DNA of 64,000 nt from Rhodospirillaceae bacterium (GTDB lineage Bacteria; Pseudomonadota; Alphaproteobacteria; Dongiales; Dongiaceae): the NCBI GenBank assembly GCA_008012315.1, contig SSEL01000001.1:1-64000 (forward strand), given 5' to 3'. The notes under the pieces were generated by a model that was not told the origin of the DNA, did not search any database, and saw only the letters and a program-made list of their open reading frames with translations. Below, in pieces: positions 36,283 to 45,144 of this stretch (positions within the stretch are counted from its first letter, which is position 1; each line of letters begins with the position of its first letter). The position numbers and the translations under genes were made by a program.

Positions 36283-36516
36283 ATGGCGCATAGGATTGCC
36301 AACGATAATGGCTCAATGGATTACGTGAGCGATCACCGGCGTGGTGATCCAGGCCATAAGAGGCGAGGGATGCTGCCGAAATATATTCCCGACCTGTTTC
36401 AGCCGATCACCCTGGCCGTCGAAGGCTGGCGGGGCTGGGCGCGGGTGCGGGTGAGCCTCGGCTATCATGTCTGCCGCTGGGTGCAACATCAGGGCCGGCC
36501 GGCCAACGACAATTGA
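36283..36516 (+). CDS. Small hypothetical protein
   Basis: A possible 77-aa basic protein, MAHRIANDNGSMDYVSDH..., ending RPANDN. A central part, YIPDLFQPITLAVEGWRGWA, is amphipathic and the composition (Trp, Arg) looks like a real small protein rather than a shadow frame. Only a weak ribosome site (AGG) precedes it, and no family is recognised. It is convergent with the aldehyde dehydrogenase pseudogene. Confidence 0.35.
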   Translation: MAHRIANDNGSMDYVSDHRRGDPGHKRRGMLPKYIPDLFQPITLAVEGWRGWARVRVSLGYHVCRWVQHQGRPANDN

Positions 36517-36555
36517 TGCCGGTCTTCTAGCCCCGCCTTCCCGTTACCGGCACAC

Positions 36556-38070
36556 TCATTTGCTGAATTTGGCCGCATCCGGATGGAAGACGTCATCCGG
36601 ATAGGGATACCACCAGGACTGGATCGTCGGCTGATGATCGACGATCACCATCTTCGCCTGCCGGAAAGCGTTCAGGCCAAGCCGCCCCAATTCACGCCCC
36701 ACCCCCGACAACTTCCAGCCGCCGAAAGGCAAGGCGTCATTGTCGATCAGCGGGTTGTTGACCCAGACCATGCCGGACTCGAATCGTTCCGCCGCTTCCA
36801 TCGCTTCATCCAGCCGGGTGGTGAAGATCGATGCGCCGAGGCCGAAACGTGAGCGATTGGCGAGGGCCAGCGCCTCGTCGAGATCGCGCACCTTGCAGAT
36901 CGGCGCCACCGGCCCGAAGACCTCCGATTGCATGATCGTCATTTCTGGCGTCACCCCGGTCAGGATGGTCGGCTCATAGAACCAGCCGGTATTGTGATCG
37001 GCCGGAATGCGGCCACCGCAAGCGACCCTGGCGCCCTGCGCCACGGCCTCATCGACCAGGCGCATCACCTTGGCGCGGGCTACCTCGCTGACCAGCGGGC
37101 CGATCTCGGTCCGGCCGAGGCCATTGCCGATCCGCAGCATTTTGGTGCGGCGGACGAATTCCGCGACGAAATCGTCGTGTATCTTCTCATGCACGAAGAA
37201 GCGTTCCGCCGAGGTGCAGATCTGCCCCGAGAGATGAAAGGCCGCCGTCACTGCGCCGGATGCAGCGACATCCAGCGGCGCCGACTCCATCACGATCATC
37301 GGATCGTTGCCGCCGGCTTCGATAACGCAGGGCTTCATCAATTCGGCGCAAGCGACATTCACCCGCCGTCCCGTCTCCACCCCGCCGGTGAAGGCAACCA
37401 CATGGGTATCCGGCGATTGGATGAGCGCCTGGGCGGTTTCGCCGCCGCCGGTGACGCAGGAAACCAGGCCCGGCGGCAAAGCCCGGAAATGCTCCATGAA
37501 TTTCAGCGTGCAGAGGCTGGTCGCCTCGGCCGGCTTCACGATCACCGCATTGCCCGCCGCCAGCGATGCCGCCACCGTCCAGCACATCAGCAGGATCGGG
37601 AAATTGAACGGCATGATGTGAACGCTGACGCCGTAGGGGAAATACTTGGCATATTGGAAGGAGCCGATCTGCGTCGTCCCGGCGACATGGCCGCCATCGT
37701 CGCGCGCAAGCTCCGCGTAATAGCGGAAGATCGGCGCGACATTAGCAAGCTCGCCCATCGCCTAGGCATAAGGCTTGCCCATTTCCCGCGTCATCAGCTC
37801 GGCGACCGGCCGCAGATTTCCCTCGGCGATGGCATTAGCCACCTTATGCAGCAGGGCGGCGCGGGATTTGGCATCGACCCGCGTCCAGTCTTTCTGCGCC
37901 ACATTGGCCCGGGCGATGACCGGCGCCAGATCCGCAGCCGCCATTGCGGCAATCCGGCCTTCTGTTTCCAGCGTCGCCGGATTGACGATATCGAGCCGCT
38001 GCCCGGCCGGCGCGGCGACGAACGCGTTTTCCAGGAAGAGCTGCGCGGCGAAAGGGTCGAAGCTGGCCAT
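36556..38070 (-). pseudogene. Aldehyde dehydrogenase interrupted by an in-frame amber codon
   Basis: The frame starting at ATG 38070 (MASFDPFAAQ) reads GKPYA, TAG (37764-37762), A, MGELANV in the same frame. Relatives have a Glu here (GKPxAEA), so a single GAG-to-TAG change explains it. The rest to 36556 is an intact ALDH: VHIMPFNFPILLMCWT, the general-base Glu in EAGGNDPMIV, and the nucleophile Cys in SGQICTSAERFF. Without suppression, only a 102-aa fragment is made; an internal ATG at 37758 could give a 400-aa product lacking the N-terminus. It is the last gene of the pot-GT-cupin operon. A TTG at 38085 is another start option. Confidence 0.85.
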
Positions 38071-38081
38071 GACCGGTGCCG

Positions 38082-38426
38082 TCAACGGATCATATAGACC
38101 TTGCGCACCGTCTCATGCACCCGGCAGGTGCCCTTCCAATCCTGCGGGAAAAAAGCGATGGTATCCGGCGTGATCTCGATCACCTCCCCCGATTCATGTG
38201 TATAAGTGCAGCGGCCCAGCAGGAAGTGGCAGAACTCGTCGCGCGTCACATGGCAGTTCCAGAAGCCCGGCGTGCAGACCCAGATCCCGGTCTCGTTCTC
38301 GCCATCGGGTCCCTTATGCAGCAGCACGCCCGAGGTCATCGACTGCCCCTCGATCATGGTCGGGACCGGCCCCCAGTCCTTCAGCTCGGTGACATCCTTC
38401 GGATTGCGGATGACGGGTGTCGGCAT
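38082..38426 (-). CDS. Cupin_3 (DUF861-type) domain protein, paralogue 1
   Basis: A 114-aa single-domain cupin. It contains ETGIWVCTPGFWNCHVTRDE followed by FCHFLLGRCTYTHESGE and the C-terminal VHETVRKVYMIR. The TPGxWxxxxxRDEFCHFxxG pattern is shared with the next gene and with EutQ/ureidoglycine-type cupins, where it forms the first metal-binding motif. The substrate is unknown. ATG at 38426 follows AGGAG. It lies 10 nt after cupin 2 and abuts the aldehyde dehydrogenase, so all are on one transcript. Confidence 0.85.
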   Translation of the reverse strand: MPTPVIRNPKDVTELKDWGPVPTMIEGQSMTSGVLLHKGPDGENETGIWVCTPGFWNCHVTRDEFCHFLLGRCTYTHESGEVIEITPDTIAFFPQDWKGTCRVHETVRKVYMIR

Positions 38427-38436
38427 GATGGTACTC

Positions 38437-38814
38437 CTATCGCAACATATAAGCGTTTCGCATGGTCTCATGGACCGTGCAGATGCCGGTCCAGCCGGCG
38501 GGGAAATGCACGCAGGTGCCGGGCGTCACCTCGATCACCTCGCCATCGTCGCGCACATACGTGGCACGGCCGGCGATGAAATGACAGAACTCGTCACGGG
38601 GGATCGAGAGCGGCCATTTGCCCGGCGTGCAGACCCAGAGACCGGTTTCCGGCGAATTGCCGCCGACTGACGGATCGGGCCGCTTGAAGAGCAGCCGGCC
38701 GCTCGATTTCGACTGGCCTTCGACGCAATCCGGCTGGTCGCCCCAATCGGCGAGATCGTCATAGGCCAGCGCATCGTGAATATGCGGCGCGCTGGAATTG
38801 AGATGCGCCGTCAT
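38437..38814 (-). CDS. Cupin_3 (DUF861-type) domain protein, paralogue 2
   Basis: A 125-aa cupin with the same block as paralogue 1: GLWVCTPGKWPLSIPRDEFC, HFIAGRATYV, VTPGTCVHFPAGW and the terminal VHETMRNAYMLR. The two proteins share most of these residues, so they arose by tandem duplication and may form a heteromer. The start codon follows the glycosyltransferase stop by one base, which implies tight co-translation. The biochemical role is unknown; cupins of this family include isomerases, aminohydrolases and storage-like folds. Confidence 0.85.
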   Translation of the reverse strand: MTAHLNSSAPHIHDALAYDDLADWGDQPDCVEGQSKSSGRLLFKRPDPSVGGNSPETGLWVCTPGKWPLSIPRDEFCHFIAGRATYVRDDGEVIEVTPGTCVHFPAGWTGICTVHETMRNAYMLR

Positions 38815-38815
38815 G

Positions 38816-40120
38816 TCAGGCCTCCGCGACTTTAAAGCTGCCGGTCGTGGCGATCTCCGCCAGGATCTGCGCCGCCTTCTCGGTGCCTTTGGCTGCCTGC
38901 ATATGCTTGGAAACCGCCTGCAGGCGCGCTTTCATCGCGCTGTCCTTCAGCAGCCGGTCGATGGTGCCGGCAAGCTGCTCCTCGGTCCAGGTATAGCGCG
39001 GCAATTGCTCGCCATAGCCGGTGTCGTGGATGCGCGCGGCATTGTCGAGCCCGTCCCAGCAGAACGGCATGATGATCGCCGGCTTGCCGAAATACAGCGC
39101 TTCGTTGAAGCTGTTATTGCCGCCGTGATGAATGAAGAGATCGACATGGGGGATGACCGCCGGCTGCGGATACCATTTCTCCAGATGCACATTGGCCGGC
39201 ACATCCTTGTATTCGCCGATATAGTCGCCGACATTCATCAGGAAGCGATAGGGCAGCTTGGCGAAGCTGGTCAGCAGCCGCTTATAGAGATCGACATCGG
39301 CCGCACCCAAGGAACCGTAACTGACATAGACCAGCGGCTTGTCGTTATTGGCCCCGAAGGTCGGCACGGTATAGCTGCCTTCGTCTCGCACGCAGCCTTC
39401 GAGAGATTGGAAACGCGCCGGATCGAGCGGATGCCGGCGCTTGAAGGCGAGCGGTTTCGGATAGAGCAGCAAGTTCATGCTCGGCGAGGCTTCGAAGAAC
39501 TGGCCCAGCGGATAGGGATCGTGGCCGACCGTGCCGAGGAACTTGTTGAAGCGATCGTGAACCGGCTTCACCAGTTCCAAAAAGCGATTCTCGAAGGCCT
39601 CGAAGCCGGCCTTGTCGTTCTCGTGGCAGCCGGAGAGATGTGGCGGGATATCCGGATCGGGAATTTCGTTTTCCGAGCAGGAGATGATCCGCACCCAGGG
39701 ACAGCCGGCCCGCTTGATCGCCGGGAACAGGATCACGTTATCGACCGCCACGAGGTCCGGCTTGATGCGCTGGAGATGTTCATTGAGTCCTTCTTCGGCG
39801 ATGATCGCCGAATCGACGATCGCTTCCCAGACCGGAACCACATAGGTTGGCAACTGCTCGATCGGCGAGAGGCGGAAATGCGGCTGTTTCTCGGCGATGA
39901 AATTGGCCCAGAATTTCGCGATTTCCTCATCCGACATGCCACCCGACATGTCGACCAGGTTTTCCTCGAAGCCGTATTGCTCGAAGACACCCTTGAAGCC
40001 CTTGTCGCAAACGAAGACCGGATTATGGCCCTGCGCCCGCAAGGTCTGCGCGATGCCGACGCAGTTCAACGCGGGGCCGAAGGCCGCCTCGGGAAACAAG
40101 ACGATGGTTTTGCCACTCAT
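38816..40120 (-). CDS. GT1-family (UGT/MGT-like) glycosyltransferase
   Basis: A 434-aa GT-B fold enzyme of glycosyltransferase family 1. The N-terminal acceptor half begins TIVLFPEAAFGPALNCVGIA. The C-terminal donor half carries LVYVSYGSLGAA and the sugar-nucleotide motif HVDLFIHHGGNNSFNEALYF with PAIIMPFCWDGLDNA after it. Such enzymes glycosylate small molecules (macrolides, flavonoids, lipids) with UDP- or dTDP-sugars. A GT1 enzyme within a polyamine-transporter operon is unusual. It starts 10 nt after potA and ends 1 nt before cupin 2. Confidence 0.9.
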   Translation of the reverse strand: MSGKTIVLFPEAAFGPALNCVGIAQTLRAQGHNPVFVCDKGFKGVFEQYGFEENLVDMSGGMSDEEIAKFWANFIAEKQPHFRLSPIEQLPTYVVPVWEAIVDSAIIAEEGLNEHLQRIKPDLVAVDNVILFPAIKRAGCPWVRIISCSENEIPDPDIPPHLSGCHENDKAGFEAFENRFLELVKPVHDRFNKFLGTVGHDPYPLGQFFEASPSMNLLLYPKPLAFKRRHPLDPARFQSLEGCVRDEGSYTVPTFGANNDKPLVYVSYGSLGAADVDLYKRLLTSFAKLPYRFLMNVGDYIGEYKDVPANVHLEKWYPQPAVIPHVDLFIHHGGNNSFNEALYFGKPAIIMPFCWDGLDNAARIHDTGYGEQLPRYTWTEEQLAGTIDRLLKDSAMKARLQAVSKHMQAAKGTEKAAQILAEIATTGSFKVAEA

Positions 40121-40130
40121 ATTATTCCTC

Positions 40131-41201
40131 CTAATCCGCCAGCAAACGGGCCTGGGCGCCGGGCCAGTCGCACCATAGCCTTTGTCCCGTCGTAATGTCT
40201 CGTGTCAGATCGTGACCGGCCGTCAGCCGCGCGATCAGCATCTGGCCGGTCGCGTCCAGACGCAGATGCACGATCAGATCCTGGCCGAGATAAGCCGTGC
40301 CTTCGACCGCGCCGGGCAAGGCTGCCGCGCGTGCCTCGGCATATAGGCGCAGCCGTTCCGGCCGGATCGCCATGACCACTTCCACACCTTGCGGCAAATC
40401 CGATCGGTTGGAAGCCTGGAAGACACCCAGCCCCGGAAGCGCGACGCCATCGGCCGTGACCTTGCCCGGCAGGAAATTCATCATGCCGATGAAATCGGCG
40501 GCGAAGCGATTGACCGGCGCCTCGTAAAGCTCGCGCGGCCGGCCAAGCTGCACGATCCGGCCCTGCCCCAGCAGGGCGATGCGGTCGGCCATGGTCAGGG
40601 CTTCTTCCTGGTCATGGGTGACGACGATGAAGGTGATGCCGGTATCGCGCTGGATGCGTTTCAGCTCGATCTGCATCTGTTCGCGCAATTTCCGGTCGAG
40701 CGCACCCAAGGGCTCATCGAGCAGCAGCAGTTTCGGCCGCTTGATCAGCGCCCGCGCCAAGGCGACGCGCTGACGCTGCCCCCCGGAGAGGCGATGCGGC
40801 TTGCGATCGGCGAGAGCGCCGAGCTGCACCAGTTCCAGGGCCTCGCCGACACGGCGCTTCAGGCCGGGACCGCGGACACCTTCCATCTCCAAGCCGTAAC
40901 CGATATTGCCGGCCACCGTCATATGCGGAAACAGCGCATAGGATTGGAACATCAGGTTGATCGGCCGGCGATTGGGCTTGATCCCCGTCATGTCGCTGCC
41001 GGCCAGCCGTATTTGGCCCCGATCCGGTGTCTCGAAGCCGGCGATCATCCGCAGCAAGGTGGTCTTGCCACAGCCCGACGGCCCCAGCAACGCAAAGAAT
41101 TCGCCCGGCGCTATACGGAGCGTCAGGTCATCCACCGCCGTGATGGCGCCGAAGCTCTTGCTGATCCCGTTAATCTCCAGCAACACGTTTGCGTCCATCA
41201 T
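40131..41201 (-). CDS. potA: Spermidine/putrescine-type ABC transporter ATP-binding protein
   Basis: A 356-aa ABC ATPase with the PotA layout: Walker A LLGPSGCGKTTLLRM, Q-loop NLMFQSYALFPHM, signature LSGGQRQRVALARAL, Walker B LLLLDEPLGALD, and H-loop VTHDQEEAL. A C-terminal TOBE domain (about 280-350) follows. It energises the PotB/PotC permease at the inner membrane. It overlaps potC by 4 nt. The solute may be a polyamine, but neighbours suggest another amine or opine-like compound. Confidence 0.92.
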   Translation of the reverse strand: MMDANVLLEINGISKSFGAITAVDDLTLRIAPGEFFALLGPSGCGKTTLLRMIAGFETPDRGQIRLAGSDMTGIKPNRRPINLMFQSYALFPHMTVAGNIGYGLEMEGVRGPGLKRRVGEALELVQLGALADRKPHRLSGGQRQRVALARALIKRPKLLLLDEPLGALDRKLREQMQIELKRIQRDTGITFIVVTHDQEEALTMADRIALLGQGRIVQLGRPRELYEAPVNRFAADFIGMMNFLPGKVTADGVALPGLGVFQASNRSDLPQGVEVVMAIRPERLRLYAEARAAALPGAVEGTAYLGQDLIVHLRLDATGQMLIARLTAGHDLTRDITTGQRLWCDWPGAQARLLAD

Positions 41202-41977
41202 TCCACCTCGCGGCTGAGGCGCTGCGAGAGGAAAACCAGCATGAAACTTACCCCCATGACGATGGTGGCAGCGGCATTGATTTCCGGCGTCACGCCAAAT
41301 CGAATCATCGAATAAATCTGCATCGGAAAAGTGGTGGAGGCGCGGCCCGCGCCGGCGGTGAAATAGGCGATGATGAATTCGTCGATCGACAACGTGAAGG
41401 ACAGCAGGGCGGCGGCGATGACCCCGGGCGCGATCACCGGCAGGGTGACGCGGCGGAAGGTGGTGAACTCACCGGCGCCGAGATCGATCGAGGCTTCGAT
41501 GATCGAGCGGTCGAAATGCTTGAAGCGGGTTCGCACCACGGTGCAGACGAAAGCGATATTGAAGACCGCATGGCTCAAGATGATCGAATGCAGGCCGAGC
41601 GTCATATGAAGCAGCGTGTAGAACGAGAGCAACGCGATCGCCAGCACGATATCGGGAATGATCATCGGCGCCGTCACCAAAGCCTCCAGGGCGCCCGACG
41701 GCCGCCCTTCCTCCAGGCCCATCGCCAGCAGCGTGCCGATCACCGTCGAGATCGCCGTCGAGCTGAAAGCGACGATCAGCGAATTGCGCACCGAGGCGAG
41801 GATCGCCTCGTTCTGTATCAGTTTCGCATACCAGTCGGTCGAGAAGCCGGTCCAGGCAGTGGGCAGGCCGCTGGCATTGAAGGACAGCACGACCAGCACC
41901 ACGATCGGCCCGTAGAGAAAGAGATAGACGAGGCCGAGATGCGCCGTGAGCCAGGTTTTGACGGGATCAGCCCTCAT
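41198..41977 (-). CDS. potC: Spermidine/putrescine-type ABC transporter permease PotC
   Basis: A 259-aa six-helix inner-membrane permease. It opens AHLGLVYLFLYGPIVVLVVL as PotC/PotI proteins do, and carries the EAA loop IEASIDLGAGEFTTFRRVTL (EAxxDLGA...G), which docks on PotA. It overlaps both potB and potA by 4 nt (ATGA-type), so the three are coupled. Confidence 0.92.
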   Translation of the reverse strand: MRADPVKTWLTAHLGLVYLFLYGPIVVLVVLSFNASGLPTAWTGFSTDWYAKLIQNEAILASVRNSLIVAFSSTAISTVIGTLLAMGLEEGRPSGALEALVTAPMIIPDIVLAIALLSFYTLLHMTLGLHSIILSHAVFNIAFVCTVVRTRFKHFDRSIIEASIDLGAGEFTTFRRVTLPVIAPGVIAAALLSFTLSIDEFIIAYFTAGAGRASTTFPMQIYSMIRFGVTPEINAAATIVMGVSFMLVFLSQRLSREVE

Positions 41978-42867
41978 GGCGCAATCTCCCGTTCGCGGTT
42001 GACCAGCCAGGCCTGGGCGCTGAGCAGGAGCATCATGATGGCGATCAGGATGAAGGCCAGCGCTGCGCCGAAAGGCCAGTCGCGGGCGGTCAGGAACTGG
42101 CCGTAGATCAGATTGCCGAGCATCGCGCGCTGCTTGCCGCCCAGCAAATCCGGCGTCACGAAATTACCGATCGAGAGCACGAAGACGAAGATGCAGCCGG
42201 CGGCGATGCCGGGCAGTGTCAACGGCAGCGTGATGCGCAGGAAGGTGCGCCAGGCGCCGGCGCCGAGATCGGTCGAGGCTTCGCGCAGATCCGGCCCCAG
42301 TTTGGAAATCGAGCTGTAGAGCGCCAGGATCATGAAGGGAACATAGCCATAGACCAGGCCGGTGATGACGGCGAAGTCGTTATAGAGCAGCGAGAGCGGC
42401 GTATCGATCACACCGAGATCGATCAGGCCGCGATTGATCAGCCCCTCGCGGTTGAGCAGGACAATCCAGGCATAGGTGCGAATCAGGTAATTGCTCCAGA
42501 AGGGCAGCATGATGAGGATCAGCAGCGGCATCTGCCGCCGTTTCGCCTGCAGGGCGATGAAATAGGCTGCCGGGTAGCCGAGCAACAGGGCGATCGCGGT
42601 CGCCGTCAAGGCGATCCGCACCGAGGCGAGGAAAATACGCAGATAGAGCGGATCGATGGCGCGGCGATAGTTCTCGAGCGTGAAGACATAATCGATCCCG
42701 CCATAGATGCCGCGTTCGAAGAAGCTATGGACGAAGATGATGCCGCAGGGGATGACGAGGAGCAGCGCCAGCCAGCCGAGGCCAGGGGCCAGCATCACCG
42801 CACGTCTGCTCAAGACCATTCCCTGAACCCCCAATACCCAAGCGGAGAATTGCGCCCGGCCGCGCAC
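41974..42867 (-). CDS. potB: Spermidine/putrescine-type ABC transporter permease PotB
   Basis: A 297-aa membrane permease with six helices. The start includes LAPGLGWLALLLVIPCGIIF, and the EAA loop reads LREASTDLGAGAWRTFLRIT. It pairs with PotC. It lies 22 nt downstream of the substrate-binding protein gene and overlaps potC by 4 nt. Confidence 0.92.
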   Translation of the reverse strand: MRGRAQFSAWVLGVQGMVLSRRAVMLAPGLGWLALLLVIPCGIIFVHSFFERGIYGGIDYVFTLENYRRAIDPLYLRIFLASVRIALTATAIALLLGYPAAYFIALQAKRRQMPLLILIMLPFWSNYLIRTYAWIVLLNREGLINRGLIDLGVIDTPLSLLYNDFAVITGLVYGYVPFMILALYSSISKLGPDLREASTDLGAGAWRTFLRITLPLTLPGIAAGCIFVFVLSIGNFVTPDLLGGKQRAMLGNLIYGQFLTARDWPFGAALAFILIAIMMLLLSAQAWLVNREREIAP

Positions 42868-42889
42868 GGCCGGGCTTGCCGGCGATATG

Positions 42890-43978
42890 TCAATTCGACG
42901 CGGTGATTTCCGTGACCGTCTTCGAATAGAGCTTCATCTCCTTGCCGAGATCGCGCAGCTGTTCCTGCTTGACGAGATCGGCCGGTGCCATGCCGAGATT
43001 GGGATAGGTATCGACCAGCGTCTTGTCGAGCCCGGCCATCGCCTTTTCATTCGGCACCTTATAGAGCGTGAGCTCGGCGACCGATTCATGCACATCGGCT
43101 TTCAGGATGTAGTTGATGAAGGCCAAGGCGGCGTCCTTGTGCTCGCTGGCGGCGGTGACGACCATGGTATCGACCCACATATCGCTGCCTTCCTTCGGCA
43201 CGACGAACTTGATCGCCTTGTTGTCGGTGATGCCGTAATTGCACCAGCCGTCCCAGGCCTGCACCAGCGAGGCTTCGCCCGAAACCAGCTTGGAATAGAA
43301 GGTGGTGTCGTCATAGGCGAGCAGGTTTTTCTTGGCGCTGATCAACAGCTCCTTAGCCTTGGCGACATCGGCTTCATTGGTGTCGTTCACCGAATAACCG
43401 AGCGCCTTTAATCCCGCCGCCATCAGCCAGCGATCGGTGGCCAGCATAGTGATCTTGCCCTTGAGATCGGCGCTGGGCTGCAGCAGATCCATCCAGCTCG
43501 TCGGTTCCGTCTTCACCAGGTCGCTGCGATAGCAAAGCCCGGTCGTGCCCCAGGTATAAGGCACCGAGAAACTGTTGCCCGGATCATAGGGCAGCTCCTT
43601 CGCCTGGGCATAAAGATTGGCCAGATTCGGCACCTTGGCGGCATCGATCGGCGCAATCAGATCGAGCTTGTGCAGGGCTTCGGCGAAGGGACTGGAAACG
43701 AACAGCACGTCATAGCCCTGGCCGCCATTGGCGGTCACCTTGCCCATGATCTCTTCATTGGTGGCATGCACGGACATTTCCGCTTCGATGCCGGTCTCCT
43801 TGGTGAAATTCGCCAGGAGGTCCTTCGGCATATAGCCATCCCAATTGGAGATGACGATCTTCTCGGCAGCCGAAGCGGCGGAGGCCGAAACCAAATTCGC
43901 AATGGCTGTCAGCGGCATCGCCACGATAGCCGCCGCACTGAAGCCGCGCAGCGCGCGGCCGATCAAGGTCTTCATCAT
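42890..43978 (-). CDS. potD: Polyamine-type ABC transporter substrate-binding protein (PotD/PotF)
   Basis: A 362-aa periplasmic protein with a signal peptide (MMKTLIGRALRGF basic start, cleavage near ASAAEK). The mature N-terminus KIVISNWDGYMPKDLLANF is the PotD/PotF hallmark, followed by FTKETGIEAEMS, GYDVLFVSS, and TWGTTGLCYRSD. It should capture the solute for PotABC. The ATG at 43978 follows GGAGGAG; the frame is open to 44074 but without family similarity. Whether the ligand is putrescine, spermidine or another cation cannot be read from the sequence. Confidence 0.93.
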   Translation of the reverse strand: MMKTLIGRALRGFSAAAIVAMPLTAIANLVSASAASAAEKIVISNWDGYMPKDLLANFTKETGIEAEMSVHATNEEIMGKVTANGGQGYDVLFVSSPFAEALHKLDLIAPIDAAKVPNLANLYAQAKELPYDPGNSFSVPYTWGTTGLCYRSDLVKTEPTSWMDLLQPSADLKGKITMLATDRWLMAAGLKALGYSVNDTNEADVAKAKELLISAKKNLLAYDDTTFYSKLVSGEASLVQAWDGWCNYGITDNKAIKFVVPKEGSDMWVDTMVVTAASEHKDAALAFINYILKADVHESVAELTLYKVPNEKAMAGLDKTLVDTYPNLGMAPADLVKQEQLRDLGKEMKLYSKTVTEITASN

Positions 43979-44074
43979 GACGTCTCCTCCAGAGCCTCGC
44001 GGCTGTTTCCCTCCCGGCGGAAGGGTTGCCGTTTGTTCGGCAGGCGGCTTCTCCACCTTACCGTTTGCTGACAA

Positions 44075-44112
44075 GTGTATGATTGAAATGAAACGACGCG
44101 CAATAGTTTCAT
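44075..44112 (-). promoter_or_regulatory. Candidate promoter/operator of the potD operon
   Basis: A 7-bp inverted repeat, ATGAAAC (44088-44094) and GTTTCAT (44106-44112), has an 11-nt spacer that contains TTGCGC on the minus strand (44103-44098), a possible -35. ATACAC at 44080-44075, 17 nt further, is a possible -10. The dyad over the -35 would suit repression by the adjacent XRE-cupin protein. This is inference. Confidence 0.45.
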
Positions 44113-44161
44113 CGGAAGGCGCCAGTTGGCCTTCCGCCGGTTGTCCCGAGGTTGCGCGGTG

Positions 44162-44878
44162 TCAGTAGCCGGGCGGCGTGGTCACCCAAAGCACTGTCGT
44201 CACTTTGGCGCTGCCATTGACGAAACGATGGGGCTGGGTGCTCTTGAAACGGAAAGTATCGCCTTCCTTGAGCAGGAAGCGCTCATCCTCGATGAACAGT
44301 TCGAGGGCGCCACTGAGGATGAGGCCGGCCTCCTCGCCGCGATGGGTGTAGTGCTCCGGCCCGGAGGAACCGCCGGGTTCCAGCGTCACCAGCAGCATCT
44401 GCAGGGCGCCCGGCGTGGTCGGAGTCAGCAACTCCTTCTGCAGCCCGGTATCGCCGAGATGCAGCATCGGCCTGGTCTTGCGCCGGACGATGTAGTTCAT
44501 TTCCTCGGCCGGCGGCAGGTCGGTTTCCTGGAAGAGATCTCCCACCGGCACTTGCAGCACCTCGCTGAGCTTTTTCAGCGAGCGGACGGAAGGGGAAGAG
44601 ACGCCACGTTCGATCTGGCTGAGATTGCCGATGGAAAGACCCGTGCGCTCGGCAAGCTCGGTCAGGGACAATTCGCGCCCCTTGCGCAAGGCTCGCAATT
44701 GCCGGCCCAGCCAGAGATCGGCCGCCTTGGTCGCGGCGCCTCCCCTGGCACCGCTGGTTGCACCAGCGGCGGCACTGCCCGCATCGCCATTCCCCGCGGC
44801 GCCATTCGTGGCGCCCTCAGGCGGCAAGGCGGACTTTGTGATCCGGTTGCGTATGCGGTCGTTGGTTTCGCGGCCCAT
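44162..44878 (-). CDS. XRE-family regulator with C-terminal cupin domain (PuuR-like)
   Basis: A 238-aa two-domain repressor. After an Ala/Gly-rich lead (about 1-50) comes a helix-turn-helix: LGRQLRALRKGRELSLTELA, then ERTGLSIGNLSQIERGVSSP (about 57-112). The C-terminal cupin (about 160-235) shows HYTHRGEEAGLILSGALELF and the GDTFRFKSTQPHRF motif. This architecture is that of PuuR and similar repressors of polyamine catabolism. It lies upstream of potD on the same strand with a 183-nt gap containing a dyad, so it probably controls the pot operon. ATG at 44878 follows GAGGAGG. Confidence 0.9.
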   Translation of the reverse strand: MGRETNDRIRNRITKSALPPEGATNGAAGNGDAGSAAAGATSGARGGAATKAADLWLGRQLRALRKGRELSLTELAERTGLSIGNLSQIERGVSSPSVRSLKKLSEVLQVPVGDLFQETDLPPAEEMNYIVRRKTRPMLHLGDTGLQKELLTPTTPGALQMLLVTLEPGGSSGPEHYTHRGEEAGLILSGALELFIEDERFLLKEGDTFRFKSTQPHRFVNGSAKVTTVLWVTTPPGY

Positions 44879-45144
44879 CGCGCGCCTCCTCGGTTTCCTG
44901 GTAGCACAGGGGCGCCAGGGCGACAATCATCTGTTGCAGCCTTCAGCCGGGATCCGGCGTCCGCCATGCAACCCTGGAAGCCGGGGAAACGGCCGGATCG
45001 CGGAGCCGCCGGCGTCCTTCCATCCGCCTCGCCCCATCCGCCTCTCCCGGGACGTGATCTTCCTCACAAATGGCTCGTTCCGCCTGATGCAGCGACGTTT
45101 CCAACCTGCTAGAGTGCCGCCGGGTTAAGAACCATGAAGGCGAC

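Noticed and set aside
36556..38070. Amber codon considered as pyrrolysine or programmed readthrough
   Set aside because: ALDH enzymes are not known to use pyrrolysine, and no pyl genes or readthrough context are visible. A point mutation is simpler.
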